From Agrobacterium tumefaciens (lineage in GTDB: Bacteria > Pseudomonadota > Alphaproteobacteria > Rhizobiales > Rhizobiaceae): a stretch of DNA of 64,000 nt. Positions 24,078 through 32,565 of the stretch are shown piece by piece. Each line of letters opens with the position of its first letter. Position 1 is the stretch's first letter. The position numbers were made by a program, and so were the translations under genes. Under the pieces are notes generated by a model. That model was not told where the DNA came from. It did no database searches and saw only the letters and a list, made by a program, of their open reading frames with translations. Location of the stretch: assembly GCA_025559845.1 (NCBI GenBank), contig CP048469.1, forward strand, positions 1,364,001 through 1,428,000. Direction: 5' to 3'.

Positions 24078-24416
24078 TTAAAGGCTGCAACCGGGATGCC
24101 TGTAAAGATCGGCCTGGGACAGATCAGGAGGGCATTCGGAGGTTTTTCCACCGGATTGGCCGCAGGCCGATGCCTTGATTTGCGATATGGCCGAATAGCG
24201 CCCCTGCGACACATGCACCCGGACGCAGACCTTTGTATCGGCATTCCACCAGGTATTGTTGCCGCCTACATCCACATAACCGCGCGATTGCATCTCGCTT
24301 TCCGCCCCCGGTGCCCGCGCTCCAACAAGATCGGCAACATCATCAGGAGATTTCGCATGAACTGCAGAGGCTGAAAACAGCGACGCGGCGAGAATCAAAA
24401 TTGGATTCAAACGCAT
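24078..24416 (-). CDS. Exported hypothetical protein, 112 aa
   Basis: The signal peptide MRLNPILILAASLFSASAVHA ends in a clear AxA-type site. The mature part is small with five cysteines and a WW pair (GNNTWWNADTKVCVRVHVSQ; SACGQSGGKTSECPPDL). It resembles the small periplasmic YARHG/lysozyme-inhibitor-like beta proteins in size only, and I do not assign a family. The start at 24416 is chosen for the signal peptide and the GGGAGGGA site; upstream codons to 24512 look non-coding. Confidence 0.65.
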   Translation of the reverse strand: MRLNPILILAASLFSASAVHAKSPDDVADLVGARAPGAESEMQSRGYVDVGGNNTWWNADTKVCVRVHVSQGRYSAISQIKASACGQSGGKTSECPPDLSQADLYRHPGCSL

Positions 24417-24504
24417 GAATTGTGTCCCTCCCGGTAACGGCCCACGTGAATCTAGCCGTATCGACGAACTGTGACGAGCAGATATTTGACGAAGGCCGAT
24501 GGCC

Positions 24505-25269
24505 TCAAGCATCCCGCCATTCGCTGGGGGCGTGCTGTCTGTATCCCTCTCTCAGTCGACCGCCAAAATCTCGCAGAACGTCGTCGATGAGGTCATTGAC
24601 CTGCCGGCTTTCCAGTCCAGCAAACAGCGCCTGGAATGATCTTTCAAATTGCAGGGCAAGACCGTCTGACATGGTCGCAAGAGCCCGAGGCAATGCCTTG
24701 CCCGTTGCACTCCATTGCCCATTGGCCCGCAATGCAAAATCCGCCAACTCGATATAGAGCGTCGCGCCGGTTGCAAGACGCTCGTGTCCTGATGTGGTGG
24801 CATCGAGCGCCAAAGCCAGATCCGAAATAACATGGCGGCGGCGATCAATCTCAGGGTTGGTCAGCGGCAGAGGTCCTGCGTCAATCACCTGCTTTGCGAT
24901 GACACGCGCACGCTCCAGCGTTGGCGTGGGCGGCAAGACGGAGATTCCTTCCGTCACCAGCGCAGGCAGAACCGGTTTTCCTGATGGGCGGTCAATCTCC
25001 CGGCAGAAATAGGAGAACGTGTTGAGGTCGTGACAAAAGACTTCAAGCACCTGCCCTTCGAACGCCACAACCTCGCGCCATGCGCCCGTGGGCAGCGAAG
25101 GGAAAAACAGAACGACGTCGTAATCCGAGTTCGCCCGTGCTGTGCCCCTTGAGCGCGAGCCCGCCAGCAATGCCGCCTCGGCGTTCTCGTGAAATTGTTG
25201 CGCGAACCGCATGATGCGTTCAATCGCGTTCACCACCTCCGCGCAATATTCGCTCTGGCCCTCGCCCAT
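24505..25269 (-). CDS. Nucleotidyltransferase-domain protein
   Basis: A 254-residue protein of the polymerase-beta-like nucleotidyltransferase group. The signature AALLAGSRSRGTARANSDYD (GSxSRGTA-x3-SDxD) gives the two metal-binding aspartates; a further acidic residue is likely in VLEVFCHD. A helical C-terminal domain follows (ATLYIELADFALRANGQWSA). Such proteins nucleotidylate small molecules or, with a partner, act as minimal toxins or antitoxins; no HEPN partner is adjacent. The start MGEGQSEY (25269) is chosen since the upstream frame reads as spacer sequence. Confidence 0.75.
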   Translation of the reverse strand: MGEGQSEYCAEVVNAIERIMRFAQQFHENAEAALLAGSRSRGTARANSDYDVVLFFPSLPTGAWREVVAFEGQVLEVFCHDLNTFSYFCREIDRPSGKPVLPALVTEGISVLPPTPTLERARVIAKQVIDAGPLPLTNPEIDRRRHVISDLALALDATTSGHERLATGATLYIELADFALRANGQWSATGKALPRALATMSDGLALQFERSFQALFAGLESRQVNDLIDDVLRDFGGRLREGYRQHAPSEWRDA

Positions 25270-25451
25270 CGAACTATCCCCAGGACATACCGGTGTTGGA
25301 GAGTGACTAAGATCACAATACGCTCGGGAATCAAGCCACACGTCCAGATCGCACCTGAACGCGCCCTGCCACATGGCCGAGATGCCTGCCTCGGGCTGGA
25401 CTATATGAGACTGGCCGCTTAAACCGGGAGCTTGATGGCAGGGGGAAAACG

Positions 25452-26099
25452 ATGGCGTTGCAGTTTTCAGGTGTGTTGCTGGACCTTGATGGGCTTCTGC
25501 TCGATACCGAACGGCTACAGTTCGAGGTCGGGCCAGCGGTGCTGCGCAGTCTCGGATATGCGGTTTCGCAGGATTTCTTTCACACGCTGGTCGGTGTCGA
25601 CCGGGTGGAAAGCGCGCGGCTGATCAACCTCGAAATCGGCGCCTCCATCGACAGCCAGGAACTGAACCGTGCCTGGAACGAGGCGATGGACGCGAAAATG
25701 CGTGACGCCATACCCCTGCGTCCCGGTGTGCACGATTTTCTGGACGCGCTGGATGAGCGCAAACTGCCCCGCGCCATCGCCACCAACAGCGTCACCGCCA
25801 GAGCGGAATGGAAGCTGGAACATGCCGGCCTTCTCGAGCGCGTCAACGCCGTTGTCGGCGTCGACAAGGTCAAGCGCGGCAAGCCTGCGCCGGATGTGTA
25901 TATCGCCGCCGCCGCAGCGCTCGGTCTCGACCCATCGGAGTGCATCGCGCTTGATGACAGCGACCTTGGCGTGCGCGCTGCCGTGGAGGCCGGACTGGCA
26001 AAGGTCATCCAGATTCCCGACATGGTGATGAGCCGCGATCTGCGCGCCCACCACCAGGCAGGTTCGCTTGCCGAAGCGCGGTCCATTCTCGGCATCTGA
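25452..26099 (+). CDS. HAD-superfamily phosphatase (beta-phosphoglucomutase/PGP-like)
   Basis: A 215-residue HAD hydrolase. Motif I is LLDLDGLLLDTE (nucleophile Asp and acid Asp), motif II is AIATNSVTAR (Thr/Ser), motif III is VKRGKPAPDVYIAAA (Lys) and motif IV is IALDDSDLGVRAAVEAGL (metal-binding Asp pair). The four-helix cap lies at residues about 16-85, so this is subfamily IA, which acts on small sugar or glycolate phosphates. The substrate is not determinable. It is monocistronic, with CAGGGGG upstream of the ATG. Confidence 0.88.
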   Translation: MALQFSGVLLDLDGLLLDTERLQFEVGPAVLRSLGYAVSQDFFHTLVGVDRVESARLINLEIGASIDSQELNRAWNEAMDAKMRDAIPLRPGVHDFLDALDERKLPRAIATNSVTARAEWKLEHAGLLERVNAVVGVDKVKRGKPAPDVYIAAAAALGLDPSECIALDDSDLGVRAAVEAGLAKVIQIPDMVMSRDLRAHHQAGSLAEARSILGI

Positions 26100-26173
26100 G
26101 CCAGACCGCGCCACTGCCCTGCCAGCCGATCCCTCATTGCGGCCTTACCCCAATAGAAACAGCCTGTTGACTA

Positions 26174-26193
26174 ATAGTTAGGCGCCATACTAT
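26174..26193. promoter_or_regulatory. Candidate MarR operator over the promoter of the MarR-AlkD operon
   Basis: Inverted repeat ATAGT-N10-ACTAT overlaps a likely promoter, TTGACT (26167-26172) and TACTAT (26188-26193) at 15-base spacing, directly before the MarR start at 26204. The short distance from the -10 box suggests a nearly leaderless transcript under autoregulation. Confidence 0.5.
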
Positions 26194-26203
26194 ATGCCGC
26201 CAT

Positions 26204-26731
26204 ATGACATTATTGGAACAAAAACACCTTGCCTTGCTCGACGAGGCCGAACGCCGGGGTCAGACTGACATCGGCAATATGCGCTTGTGTTTCGAGGTGC
26301 TGTCGCTGGCGGCCTCCATCGATCGAGCCTGCGCCGGGCGGCTTGCGCCACACAACCTGTCGGAAGGCAAATTCGTTCTGCTATTCCTGCTGCGCGATCT
26401 GCCCGAGGGGCTGGCGCCGCACGAACTGGCCGAACGCGCCGGTGTGACGCGTGCAACGGTAACAGGTCTTCTGGACGGGCTGGAACGCGATGGTTTTCTG
26501 GCCCGGCACAACGACAGGCAGGATCGCCGCAAGGTCTCCGTTCGCCTGACGGAGAAGGGACAGGCGACGGCCGCAGAGCTTTTCCATGAGCACAGCCGTT
26601 GGATCGGCTCATTATTTGCGGGCTTCGACGCCGCCGAGCGCGTGGTGCTGGGCAACATGCTGCAACGTGTATGGCGCAACGTGACCCTGCCGCATGATGA
26701 CCACGCCGCGACAGAGGCCCCTTCCCCGTGA
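26204..26731 (+). CDS. MarR-family transcriptional regulator
   Basis: A 175-residue MarR protein. Helical dimerisation parts flank the winged helix: SEGKFVLLFLLRDLPEG, APHELAERAGVTRATVTGLL, DGLERDGFLARHNDRQDRRK and VSVRLTEKGQATAAEL, with the family's D-x-R-D-R-R-K wing. The C-terminal helices end FAGFDAAERVVLGNMLQRVW. The stop overlaps the GTG start of the AlkD-like gene, so the regulator and repair protein are co-translated. An inverted repeat at its promoter suggests autoregulation. Confidence 0.88.
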   Translation: MTLLEQKHLALLDEAERRGQTDIGNMRLCFEVLSLAASIDRACAGRLAPHNLSEGKFVLLFLLRDLPEGLAPHELAERAGVTRATVTGLLDGLERDGFLARHNDRQDRRKVSVRLTEKGQATAAELFHEHSRWIGSLFAGFDAAERVVLGNMLQRVWRNVTLPHDDHAATEAPSP

Positions 26732-27522
26732 GCGGTCGTGCATCTGGAAAACGCGTTGCGGATATCGCGCCGTCACGTCTGGCGCTGCTGAATGCAGGCA
26801 CTGTGGAGGCGACCACGCTGACGGAATGCCTGGCCGTCGATTTCGCTGCCCTTATGGCTGCCGCCCTGCCTGAAATTGGCGAAGAGGCAATCGGAACCAT
26901 GCGGCAGGCTTCGACAGATGGCATTTCCCGGCGCATGGCGCTGGCGGCGCACCTGATGCGACAGGCGCTGGTGGACGAGCATCAGGACGCGTCGATGCTG
27001 GACAGCCTGCGCCAGCACCCTTCCGATACGGTGCGCGGCTGGGCATGTTTTCTGGTGGGAGCGACGCCCGACCACACGCTTCATCAGCGCCTTCGGCTCA
27101 TTCGGCCGCTGGCTGATGACATGCATTTCGGCGTGCGCGAATGGGCATGGATGGCGGTGCGCCCGCATATTGCCGGGGATCTCGAAAGCGCCATCCGCGA
27201 GCTTGCGGCATGGACCCATGCGCCTTCGGAAAGGCTGCGACGTTTCGCGTGCGAGGCGACCCGGCCGCGCGGCGTGTGGTGCGCGCATATCGCGACGCTG
27301 CGCCAGTGCCCTGAACTGGCCTTGCCGATCCTCGAGCCCCTGCGCGCCGACCCTGCCCCTTACGTTCAGGATTCCCTCGGCAACTGGCTGAACGATGCCA
27401 GCAAGGACCGGCCAGACTGGGTGCAGGACCTTTGCGACCGCTGGTCCCGCCAGAGCCCGACGCCGCAAACGCAGCGGATTTGCCGCCGCGCGCTGCGCTC
27501 GCTCACCCGCAAGGCTTCATGA
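26728..27522 (+). CDS. AlkD-like HEAT-repeat DNA alkylation repair protein
   Basis: A 264-residue all-helical protein starting at GTG 26728, overlapping the MarR stop by four bases. Helical repeats carry the AlkD-type signature: HFGVREWAWMAVRPHI, SERLRRFACEATRPRGVWCA and ADPAPYVQDSLGNWLNDASK. In AlkD these HEAT-like repeats hold alkylated DNA, and an Asp, an Arg and Trp residues excise 3-methyl- or 7-methyl-purines. The Arg of EATRPR and the Trp of REWAW are visible. The MarR neighbour suggests induction by a small ligand. Confidence 0.82.
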   Translation: MSGRASGKRVADIAPSRLALLNAGTVEATTLTECLAVDFAALMAAALPEIGEEAIGTMRQASTDGISRRMALAAHLMRQALVDEHQDASMLDSLRQHPSDTVRGWACFLVGATPDHTLHQRLRLIRPLADDMHFGVREWAWMAVRPHIAGDLESAIRELAAWTHAPSERLRRFACEATRPRGVWCAHIATLRQCPELALPILEPLRADPAPYVQDSLGNWLNDASKDRPDWVQDLCDRWSRQSPTPQTQRICRRALRSLTRKAS

Positions 27523-27542
27523 GAAACGAAAGGCCCATACCG

Positions 27543-27881
27543 ATGACGCACTATCTTGCCGAACTTTATTCCCCCAGGCAGCAATGGCTGTCTCTGGATG
27601 AGGCAGGCCGCACCGGCTTTTTCGAAACCATCGGCGCCGGCATGGGCGCCTTGTCCGCCCTTGGCATCGAGGCAATCGCGCTGGGACGAACCGAGGCGAC
27701 AACACTGAACGCCCCCACCCAGCAGTTCTTCGCAATCTGGCGCGCCCCTGACGCCACCGCCATGCAAGCCCTCATCAACGGCATCGCCGCCTCCGGCTGG
27801 CACGACTACTTCGACACGATCAACGCCACAGGCGCCGGTGGCGACCTGAACACGCATCTTGCGGAACTGGCAGCGCTGTAA
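27543..27881 (+). CDS. DUF6616-like small protein, 112 aa
   Basis: Starts MTHYLAELYSPRQQWLSLDE; the middle has FETIGAGMGALSALGIEAIA and the end DYFDTINATGAGGDLNTHLA. The alpha-beta pattern is that of dimeric ferredoxin-like small proteins, and the wording fits DUF6616; the role is unknown. It lies 20 bases after the AlkD-like gene in the same direction, with AAAGG near the start, so it may be the third gene of the MarR operon. A strong hairpin follows. Confidence 0.65.
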   Translation: MTHYLAELYSPRQQWLSLDEAGRTGFFETIGAGMGALSALGIEAIALGRTEATTLNAPTQQFFAIWRAPDATAMQALINGIAASGWHDYFDTINATGAGGDLNTHLAELAAL

Positions 27882-27919
27882 GTGGAACCTTGAAGCACCA
27901 CTCATCCACACATGAGATT

Positions 27920-27948
27920 GCCGGGCGGCAGATCGTCCACCGCCCGGC
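27920..27948. terminator. Strong hairpin between convergent operons
   Basis: Perfect repeat GCCGGGCGG-N11-CCGCCCGGC between the DUF6616-like gene (+) and the exporter gene (-). It has no long T run and probably acts in both directions. Confidence 0.6.
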
Positions 27949-27953
27949 AGACA

Positions 27954-29153
27954 TCATGGGACCTGGCGGCGGTTTCGACGCAGCAGGTAAAGCGCAAACA
28001 GCACCAGCACCGCCATGACCGTGGCATAGGCCACCAGCGGCCAGGCGGTGTCGCCATCAAATGTGAGGACCATCAGCGTTCCCACGATGCCGACGAACAG
28101 GCTCTGGATGCAGAAATAGAGCGCCACTGCCGAGCCGGCCCTGTCCTCGAATTCGGCCAGCGCACCATTGGCCGTGACGGACACCGCAAACACGATGCCT
28201 GTCGCCATCAGCCACATCGGTATGACGAAGCTGAAGAAGGATGGCTGCGCAAATGTCTGCCCGAGACCGAGCAGAATGGCACCGGCCAGCAGCATGACCA
28301 TGCCCCTGACGAGACTGCCGGGAATGCCCCAGGCCCCGACAGATCCTCTGGCAAAGCGGCTGGTGAGGATCATCACCACGGCCACTGTCGCAAACATCAG
28401 GCTGAAGTGCAGTTCGGAGTAACCCGCTTTGTCGATCAGCACCCGCGGCGCGGTGGAGAAGAACACGAAAAACGTGCCCATCGCCGCGCTGAAACCCAGC
28501 GTATAGCTCCAGAATGAAAGGCTGCGGAACATCGGCCGGAAGGACCGGTGCGATGGCGTGGCCGTGACCGGTCGTGTTTCGTGCCATTGCCCCAGCGCAT
28601 TGAGCACCGCCAGCGAGGCAAGCCCGCCGAGCAGGAGGAAGATTGCCCGCCATCCATAGGCATCGGCAATCAGGGCACCGGCAATCGGCCCGAGTGCGGG
28701 CACGAAAGCCAGCATCGATCCGAACAGGCTGTAGATGGTCGCACCTTCCGGGCGTTCCGCGTAAACATCGCGAACCGTTGCAAACAGGGCAACCAGCGCC
28801 GCCGAGGCGCCAAGCCCCTGCAGCAACCGCAACAGCAGGAACGGTACGGCCGAGCACGATGCGGCAAGCGCGAAGGACGCGATCGCAAACACGGCCCCCC
28901 CGAAAATCAGCACCGGGCGACGGCCGATGCGATCGGAAACCGGCCCGAAGACGAGCTGACCTGCGCCAAGTGTCACCATGTAGAGACTGAGCGTTAACTG
29001 GACGATGCCGGGGCTGGTGCCGAGAATACCGGGCATGGCCGGAACGACCGGCAGATAGATATCCATCGCCAGCGACGCGAGGATATCGAAAGGCGCCATC
29101 AGCAGCAGTGCCGCAGGCAGGCGGTGGCTCCAGAGAGGAGTAGGATGAGACAT
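27954..29153 (-). CDS. CmlA/FloR-family phenicol efflux MFS transporter
   Basis: A 399-residue, 12-helix MFS antiporter (DHA1, Bcr/CflA branch). The N-terminus matches FloR/CmlA closely: PAALLLMAPFDILASLAMDI, YLPVVPAMPGIL, and motif A GPVSDRIGRRP. Further shared stretches are SMLAFVPALGPIAGALI, GTFFVFFSTAPRVLI and VSVTANGALAEF. FloR and CmlA export florfenicol and chloramphenicol. The start ATG 29153 (MSHPTPLW) aligns with the FloR N-terminus; upstream in-frame codons do not. No attenuator leader peptide like that of plasmid cmlA is evident. Substrate is inferred from similarity. Confidence 0.85.
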   Translation of the reverse strand: MSHPTPLWSHRLPAALLLMAPFDILASLAMDIYLPVVPAMPGILGTSPGIVQLTLSLYMVTLGAGQLVFGPVSDRIGRRPVLIFGGAVFAIASFALAASCSAVPFLLLRLLQGLGASAALVALFATVRDVYAERPEGATIYSLFGSMLAFVPALGPIAGALIADAYGWRAIFLLLGGLASLAVLNALGQWHETRPVTATPSHRSFRPMFRSLSFWSYTLGFSAAMGTFFVFFSTAPRVLIDKAGYSELHFSLMFATVAVVMILTSRFARGSVGAWGIPGSLVRGMVMLLAGAILLGLGQTFAQPSFFSFVIPMWLMATGIVFAVSVTANGALAEFEDRAGSAVALYFCIQSLFVGIVGTLMVLTFDGDTAWPLVAYATVMAVLVLFALYLLRRNRRQVP

Positions 29154-29375
29154 GAGAAAACGTCCGCACAAATGAGAGCATCTGGCAGCGTCTGTCTGCA
29201 GCAATGGCTGGATCTGGGTTCGACAGGACGCCGCAACAACGAAAAAGCTGTTGCGGCTTATCTGTCTGCTTGTTTGGCCGAACCCATAATGCGCTCCACG
29301 GGCGAAATCTCGATGGCCGGGAGGTTAGGCGATTGGCAGCCTCAAGTCGAGGGCCGACGGGCCGTCACAAGCGGA

Positions 29376-30281
29376 TCAATAAAACAATGTGCCTTCGGCA
29401 CATGTCACGCACATGCCGCCAACAGTGACACCGCCTTTGCCATCGGTGACGACCGATATGCGGCCGTCACGGCCGACCCGGCGGCCCTGTGACGCCGTAT
29501 AGTGGATGCCGCCTGCTGCAGATGCTTCGCGTTCTGCGCGGAAATAGCCGACACTGCCGTTGCCGGAGCCGCAGACGGGGTCCTCCTCCACACCGCAGGA
29601 CGGCGCGAAGGAGCGGACTTCAATATCCGCCTCGCCGCCCTGGTAGCCGCCGAACACGGTTACACCGGTGGCGCCAAGTTGACGCTCGAACGCTGCCGAA
29701 CGTGCGAAATCGGGTGTCAATCCGAGGACAGCCTCGCCATCCTGAAGACGCGCCACGATCCAGACCGCGCCGACGTCAACGATGGCAGGGGCACTCTCCC
29801 TTTGAACAGCACGGCCGAGGATGGCTTCAAGTTCATCGACCTCCGCACCTGTCAGCGTGCGGATTTTCGCCGGTGGCATCGACAACGTCAGTCTTCGCTC
29901 GGCACCCTCTCCCGCCACGGAAATCCTGATGAGCCCTGCTCCACACTCTTGAACGAGCAGGCCCGAACGCGGAGTGACAAGGCCCGCCTCCAGCACGGCA
30001 TGGGCACTGCCGAGGGTCGGATGTCCCGCAAACGGTAACTCGCTTCGCGGCGTAAAAATGCGAAGGCGGTAGTCCGCATCCGGTGTGGTCGCGGGCAGAA
30101 CGAAGGTGGTTTCGGAAAGGTTTGTCCACCGCGCAATGGTCTGCATCTCGTCATCGGTCAGCCCCGCCGCCTCGAGAACGACAGCAACGGGATTGCCCAT
30201 GAACGGCCTGTTCGAAAAGGCATCGACAACTTTATATGTTCGCACTCTATGGCTCCCTGCGTGGTCTGGGTCCATCTGCAA
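29376..30281 (-). CDS. PhzF-family isomerase/epimerase
   Basis: A 301-residue protein of the diaminopimelate-epimerase-like PhzF fold. Family motifs: YKVVDAFSNRPFMGNPVAVV, the catalytic Glu in WTNLSETTFVLP, FTPRSELPFAGHPTLGSAHA, and VCGSGNGSVGYF in the second half. No phenazine genes are nearby, so phenazine synthesis is not implied; the family includes many isomerases of unknown substrate. It precedes the FloR-like gene on the same strand by 222 bases and may be transcribed separately. Confidence 0.88.
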   Translation of the reverse strand: MQMDPDHAGSHRVRTYKVVDAFSNRPFMGNPVAVVLEAAGLTDDEMQTIARWTNLSETTFVLPATTPDADYRLRIFTPRSELPFAGHPTLGSAHAVLEAGLVTPRSGLLVQECGAGLIRISVAGEGAERRLTLSMPPAKIRTLTGAEVDELEAILGRAVQRESAPAIVDVGAVWIVARLQDGEAVLGLTPDFARSAAFERQLGATGVTVFGGYQGGEADIEVRSFAPSCGVEEDPVCGSGNGSVGYFRAEREASAAGGIHYTASQGRRVGRDGRISVVTDGKGGVTVGGMCVTCAEGTLFY

Positions 30282-30585
30282 CTATTCCCATCCTCGCATC
30301 ATGACAAATCTAATCGGCTGATGGATGCCATCAGATTTGGTGCAGGCCCCGGTCCGGGTCGGATGCCTTGCAGCGTTGAGGAAACACGCGGGCGCAATGC
30401 CGTGACAACAATCGCCCCCTTGCCGGGAATCATGCAACTCGCTAGCTTCCAGGCACAGGCAGCCCCAGGCCTCCCCCCTCCTTTCGGGAAAGCATGACAC
30501 ATGCAGGGTAATGCCCGTTTGTCGAACCATCTGTTCGAGCATCGCATGAGGAGGGATTGCGTTTCAGCTCGCAATGGAGGTTTTG

Positions 30586-31299
30586 ATGAAGCTTTCTGCC
30601 CCGATCTTCCAGTTGAAAAGACGTGCCAGATTGATGGCCCGCAACAAGGCTTTGCCGCTGAACGAAGCGCTCGATCACATTGCCCGAGAGGAAGGCTTTG
30701 CCCGCTGGAGCCTGCTGTCCGCCAGCCTGTCTTCCACGCCGCTTTCCGAGACCATTCTGGACCGGCTGGACAATGGCGATCTGCTTTTGCTGGCCGGGCG
30801 CCCCGGTCAGGGCAAGACGAGGCTTGGTCTCAAACTGCTGCTGGATGCCGCCCGAAATGGCCGCAAGGCGCTGTTCTTCACGCTGGAATTCACCGAACCA
30901 CAGACGCGCAGGCATCTGACGTCCTTGCAGATTGATGCCTGCGTTGCCGCAGATGCCGTTCAGGTGTTCACCTCCGACGATATCAGCGCCGACTATATCA
31001 TCAGCCAGATGTCCGGACTGGAACCGGGAACGGTCGCCGTCATCGATTATCTTCAGTTGCTCGACCAGCAGCGGAGCAAGCCCGACCTTTCCGAACAGCT
31101 TCAGTCGCTTGGGCGTTTTGCAAGGGAGACAGGCATTATCCTCGCCTTCATTTCCCAGATAGACCGGGCCTTTGAAACGACCGGCAAACGGCTTCCTGAT
31201 ATCGGCGATATCCGCCTGCCCAACTTTGTCGACAAGGCGCTGTTCAGCAAGGCCTGCTTCCTGCATGGCGGCGAAGCGCAGATGAAGGCCGTTGCCTGA
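30586..31299 (+). CDS. DnaB-like RecA-core ATPase without the DnaB N-terminal domain
   Basis: A 237-residue protein starting MKLSAPIFQLKRRARLMARN after a perfect GGAGG. The RecA-type core has Walker A LLLAGRPGQGKTRLG (residues about 65-79) and a DnaB-style Walker B VAVIDYLQLLDQQ, followed by a sensor-like IILAFISQIDR. The first 60 residues include EALDHIAREEGFARWSLLSA, a short helical motif reminiscent of glyoxalase-related or DnaB linker helices. It is shorter than replicative DnaB (over 450) and cannot be the main helicase. Role unknown; perhaps stress or plasmid/phage related. Confidence 0.75.
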   Translation: MKLSAPIFQLKRRARLMARNKALPLNEALDHIAREEGFARWSLLSASLSSTPLSETILDRLDNGDLLLLAGRPGQGKTRLGLKLLLDAARNGRKALFFTLEFTEPQTRRHLTSLQIDACVAADAVQVFTSDDISADYIISQMSGLEPGTVAVIDYLQLLDQQRSKPDLSEQLQSLGRFARETGIILAFISQIDRAFETTGKRLPDIGDIRLPNFVDKALFSKACFLHGGEAQMKAVA

Positions 31300-31398
31300 A
31301 AACCTGCCAAACCGGTACCAGGTCGCGGCATTTTTCATGCATGCCAGTACAATCGGTGATATCAGCGGCGTCGAGATACAACATATCAAGGTGAAGCC

Positions 31399-31836
31399 GT
31401 GCCCGCAGAGATCAGACTTGCCCAGATGACCGACATTCCCGCCATCTTCCATGTGCGGACCTCGGTGCATGAAAACCATCTGTCGCGGGAGCAGCTGACC
31501 GCGATGGGCATCACCGAAGATGCCATTGCCGACATGATTGCCGCCTCGCCCTCAGCATGGGTTGCCGTGCGCGATGGCGAGGTGGTGGGCTTTTCCATGA
31601 TCGATGCTGAAGAAGCCTCGCTGTTTGCGGCCTTTGTGCTGCCTGCGCATGAGGGACAAGGGCTGGGAAAACCCCTCGTCCTCGCCGCGGAAGCCGAACT
31701 CTTCCGCCACCACGCCGCAATCTGGCTGGAAACGGAACCCGACAGCCGCGCTGCCGGCTTTTACCGCCACCTCGGCTGGCGCGACGACGGCGTGGCCGAC
31801 GACAACCAGATCCGGCTGATCAAGACCCGTGTTTGA
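31399..31836 (+). CDS. GNAT-family N-acetyltransferase
   Basis: A 145-residue GNAT from GTG 31399 (AAGGTGAAG upstream). The N-terminal part includes RLAQMTDIPAIFHVRTSVHE, motif A is EASLFAAFVLPAHEGQGLGK, and the final motif is AAGFYRHLGWRDDG. The EGQGLG loop binds acetyl-CoA. The substrate is unknown. It stands alone between the ATPase gene and a convergent SnoaL-like gene. Confidence 0.82.
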   Translation: MPAEIRLAQMTDIPAIFHVRTSVHENHLSREQLTAMGITEDAIADMIAASPSAWVAVRDGEVVGFSMIDAEEASLFAAFVLPAHEGQGLGKPLVLAAEAELFRHHAAIWLETEPDSRAAGFYRHLGWRDDGVADDNQIRLIKTRV

Positions 31837-31843
31837 TTTCCGG

Positions 31844-31864
31844 CGGGATGCTTCGATAATCCCG
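31844..31864 (+). terminator. Possible terminator hairpin
   Basis: Inverted repeat CGGGAT-N9-ATCCCG eight bases after the acetyltransferase stop. No T run follows, so this is a weak call. Confidence 0.35.
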
Positions 31865-31976
31865 TCCTGTTCCACGTCTTTGCCATCGCCCTGATTATCG
31901 GGTCTCTTGTCGTGACCAGCTACATGCTGCCCAGTCACCCCGACCGCATTTCTGAAACACGGCCGGGGGATGTGTT

Positions 31977-32372
31977 TCAGGCGTCGAGCAGGGATGTGCC
32001 GTAGGAGTTGTCGATTGTGCAAAGCCAGTTGCCAGTGGCGTCCTTGCGGAAGACGTAGGTGGCGCGGCGGGTGATTGCGGTTTTCGCCCCTGCCCCGTCA
32101 ACCGTTTCAAGCACTGTCTCCATGATCACCAGCGCGGTATCGCCGCCCTCGATCACCTCCATCTTGCCCTGGTGCACGGTCAGTTGGCCCTGAAAATAGG
32201 CGGAAATGGCTTCGAATGCCCTACGGATCTGGTCCTTGCCTTTGGCGACAAGGCCGGGTTTCACCACCAGCGTGGCATCGTCGGTGTAAAACCGCATCAG
32301 CCCGTCGAAGTCTTTGGCGGTGATGGCGCGGTCGGCTGATACGATCAGGGATTTCAGGGGATGCTCGGTCAT
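31977..32372 (-). CDS. SnoaL-like / SgcJ-EcaC family protein
   Basis: A 131-residue NTF2-fold protein: LIVSADRAITAKDFDGLMRF, YTDDATLVVKPGLVAKGKDQ, IRRAFEAISAYFQGQLTV, and a final ITRRATYVFRKDATGNWLCT. The pattern (YTDDA, KGKD-IR-AF, W-c-ID-S) is typical of the small polyketide-cyclase-like/DUF4440 group, whose members are often dimeric and of unknown substrate. The start ATG 32372 has GGAG upstream; the longer frame to 32588 is a shadow of the next gene. Confidence 0.78.
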   Translation of the reverse strand: MTEHPLKSLIVSADRAITAKDFDGLMRFYTDDATLVVKPGLVAKGKDQIRRAFEAISAYFQGQLTVHQGKMEVIEGGDTALVIMETVLETVDGAGAKTAITRRATYVFRKDATGNWLCTIDNSYGTSLLDA

Positions 32373-32565
32373 TTCGGACTCCAAAATGGCCGCGAGCGGA
32401 AACAGAAAACCCGCCTCGCGGCGGGTTGCTTTGTCTGGAACGAAGACGTGCCTAACCCACCACTCGAAGAATGGCGGGAATAATCGATGCGGCGGCGCGT
32501 TCAGATTCCATGCTTGTTGACTAGCATGGGCAGCGGCACGGCGTAAACCGTTCCGTCGATCAGCA

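Noticed and set aside
31847..31995. Possible membrane-protein fragment on the plus strand (DNPVLFHVFAIALIIGSLVV)
   Set aside because: Has a hydrophobic stretch resembling a MAPEG-type helix, but only about 50 codons, no start and no flanking homology; too little to call a pseudogene.
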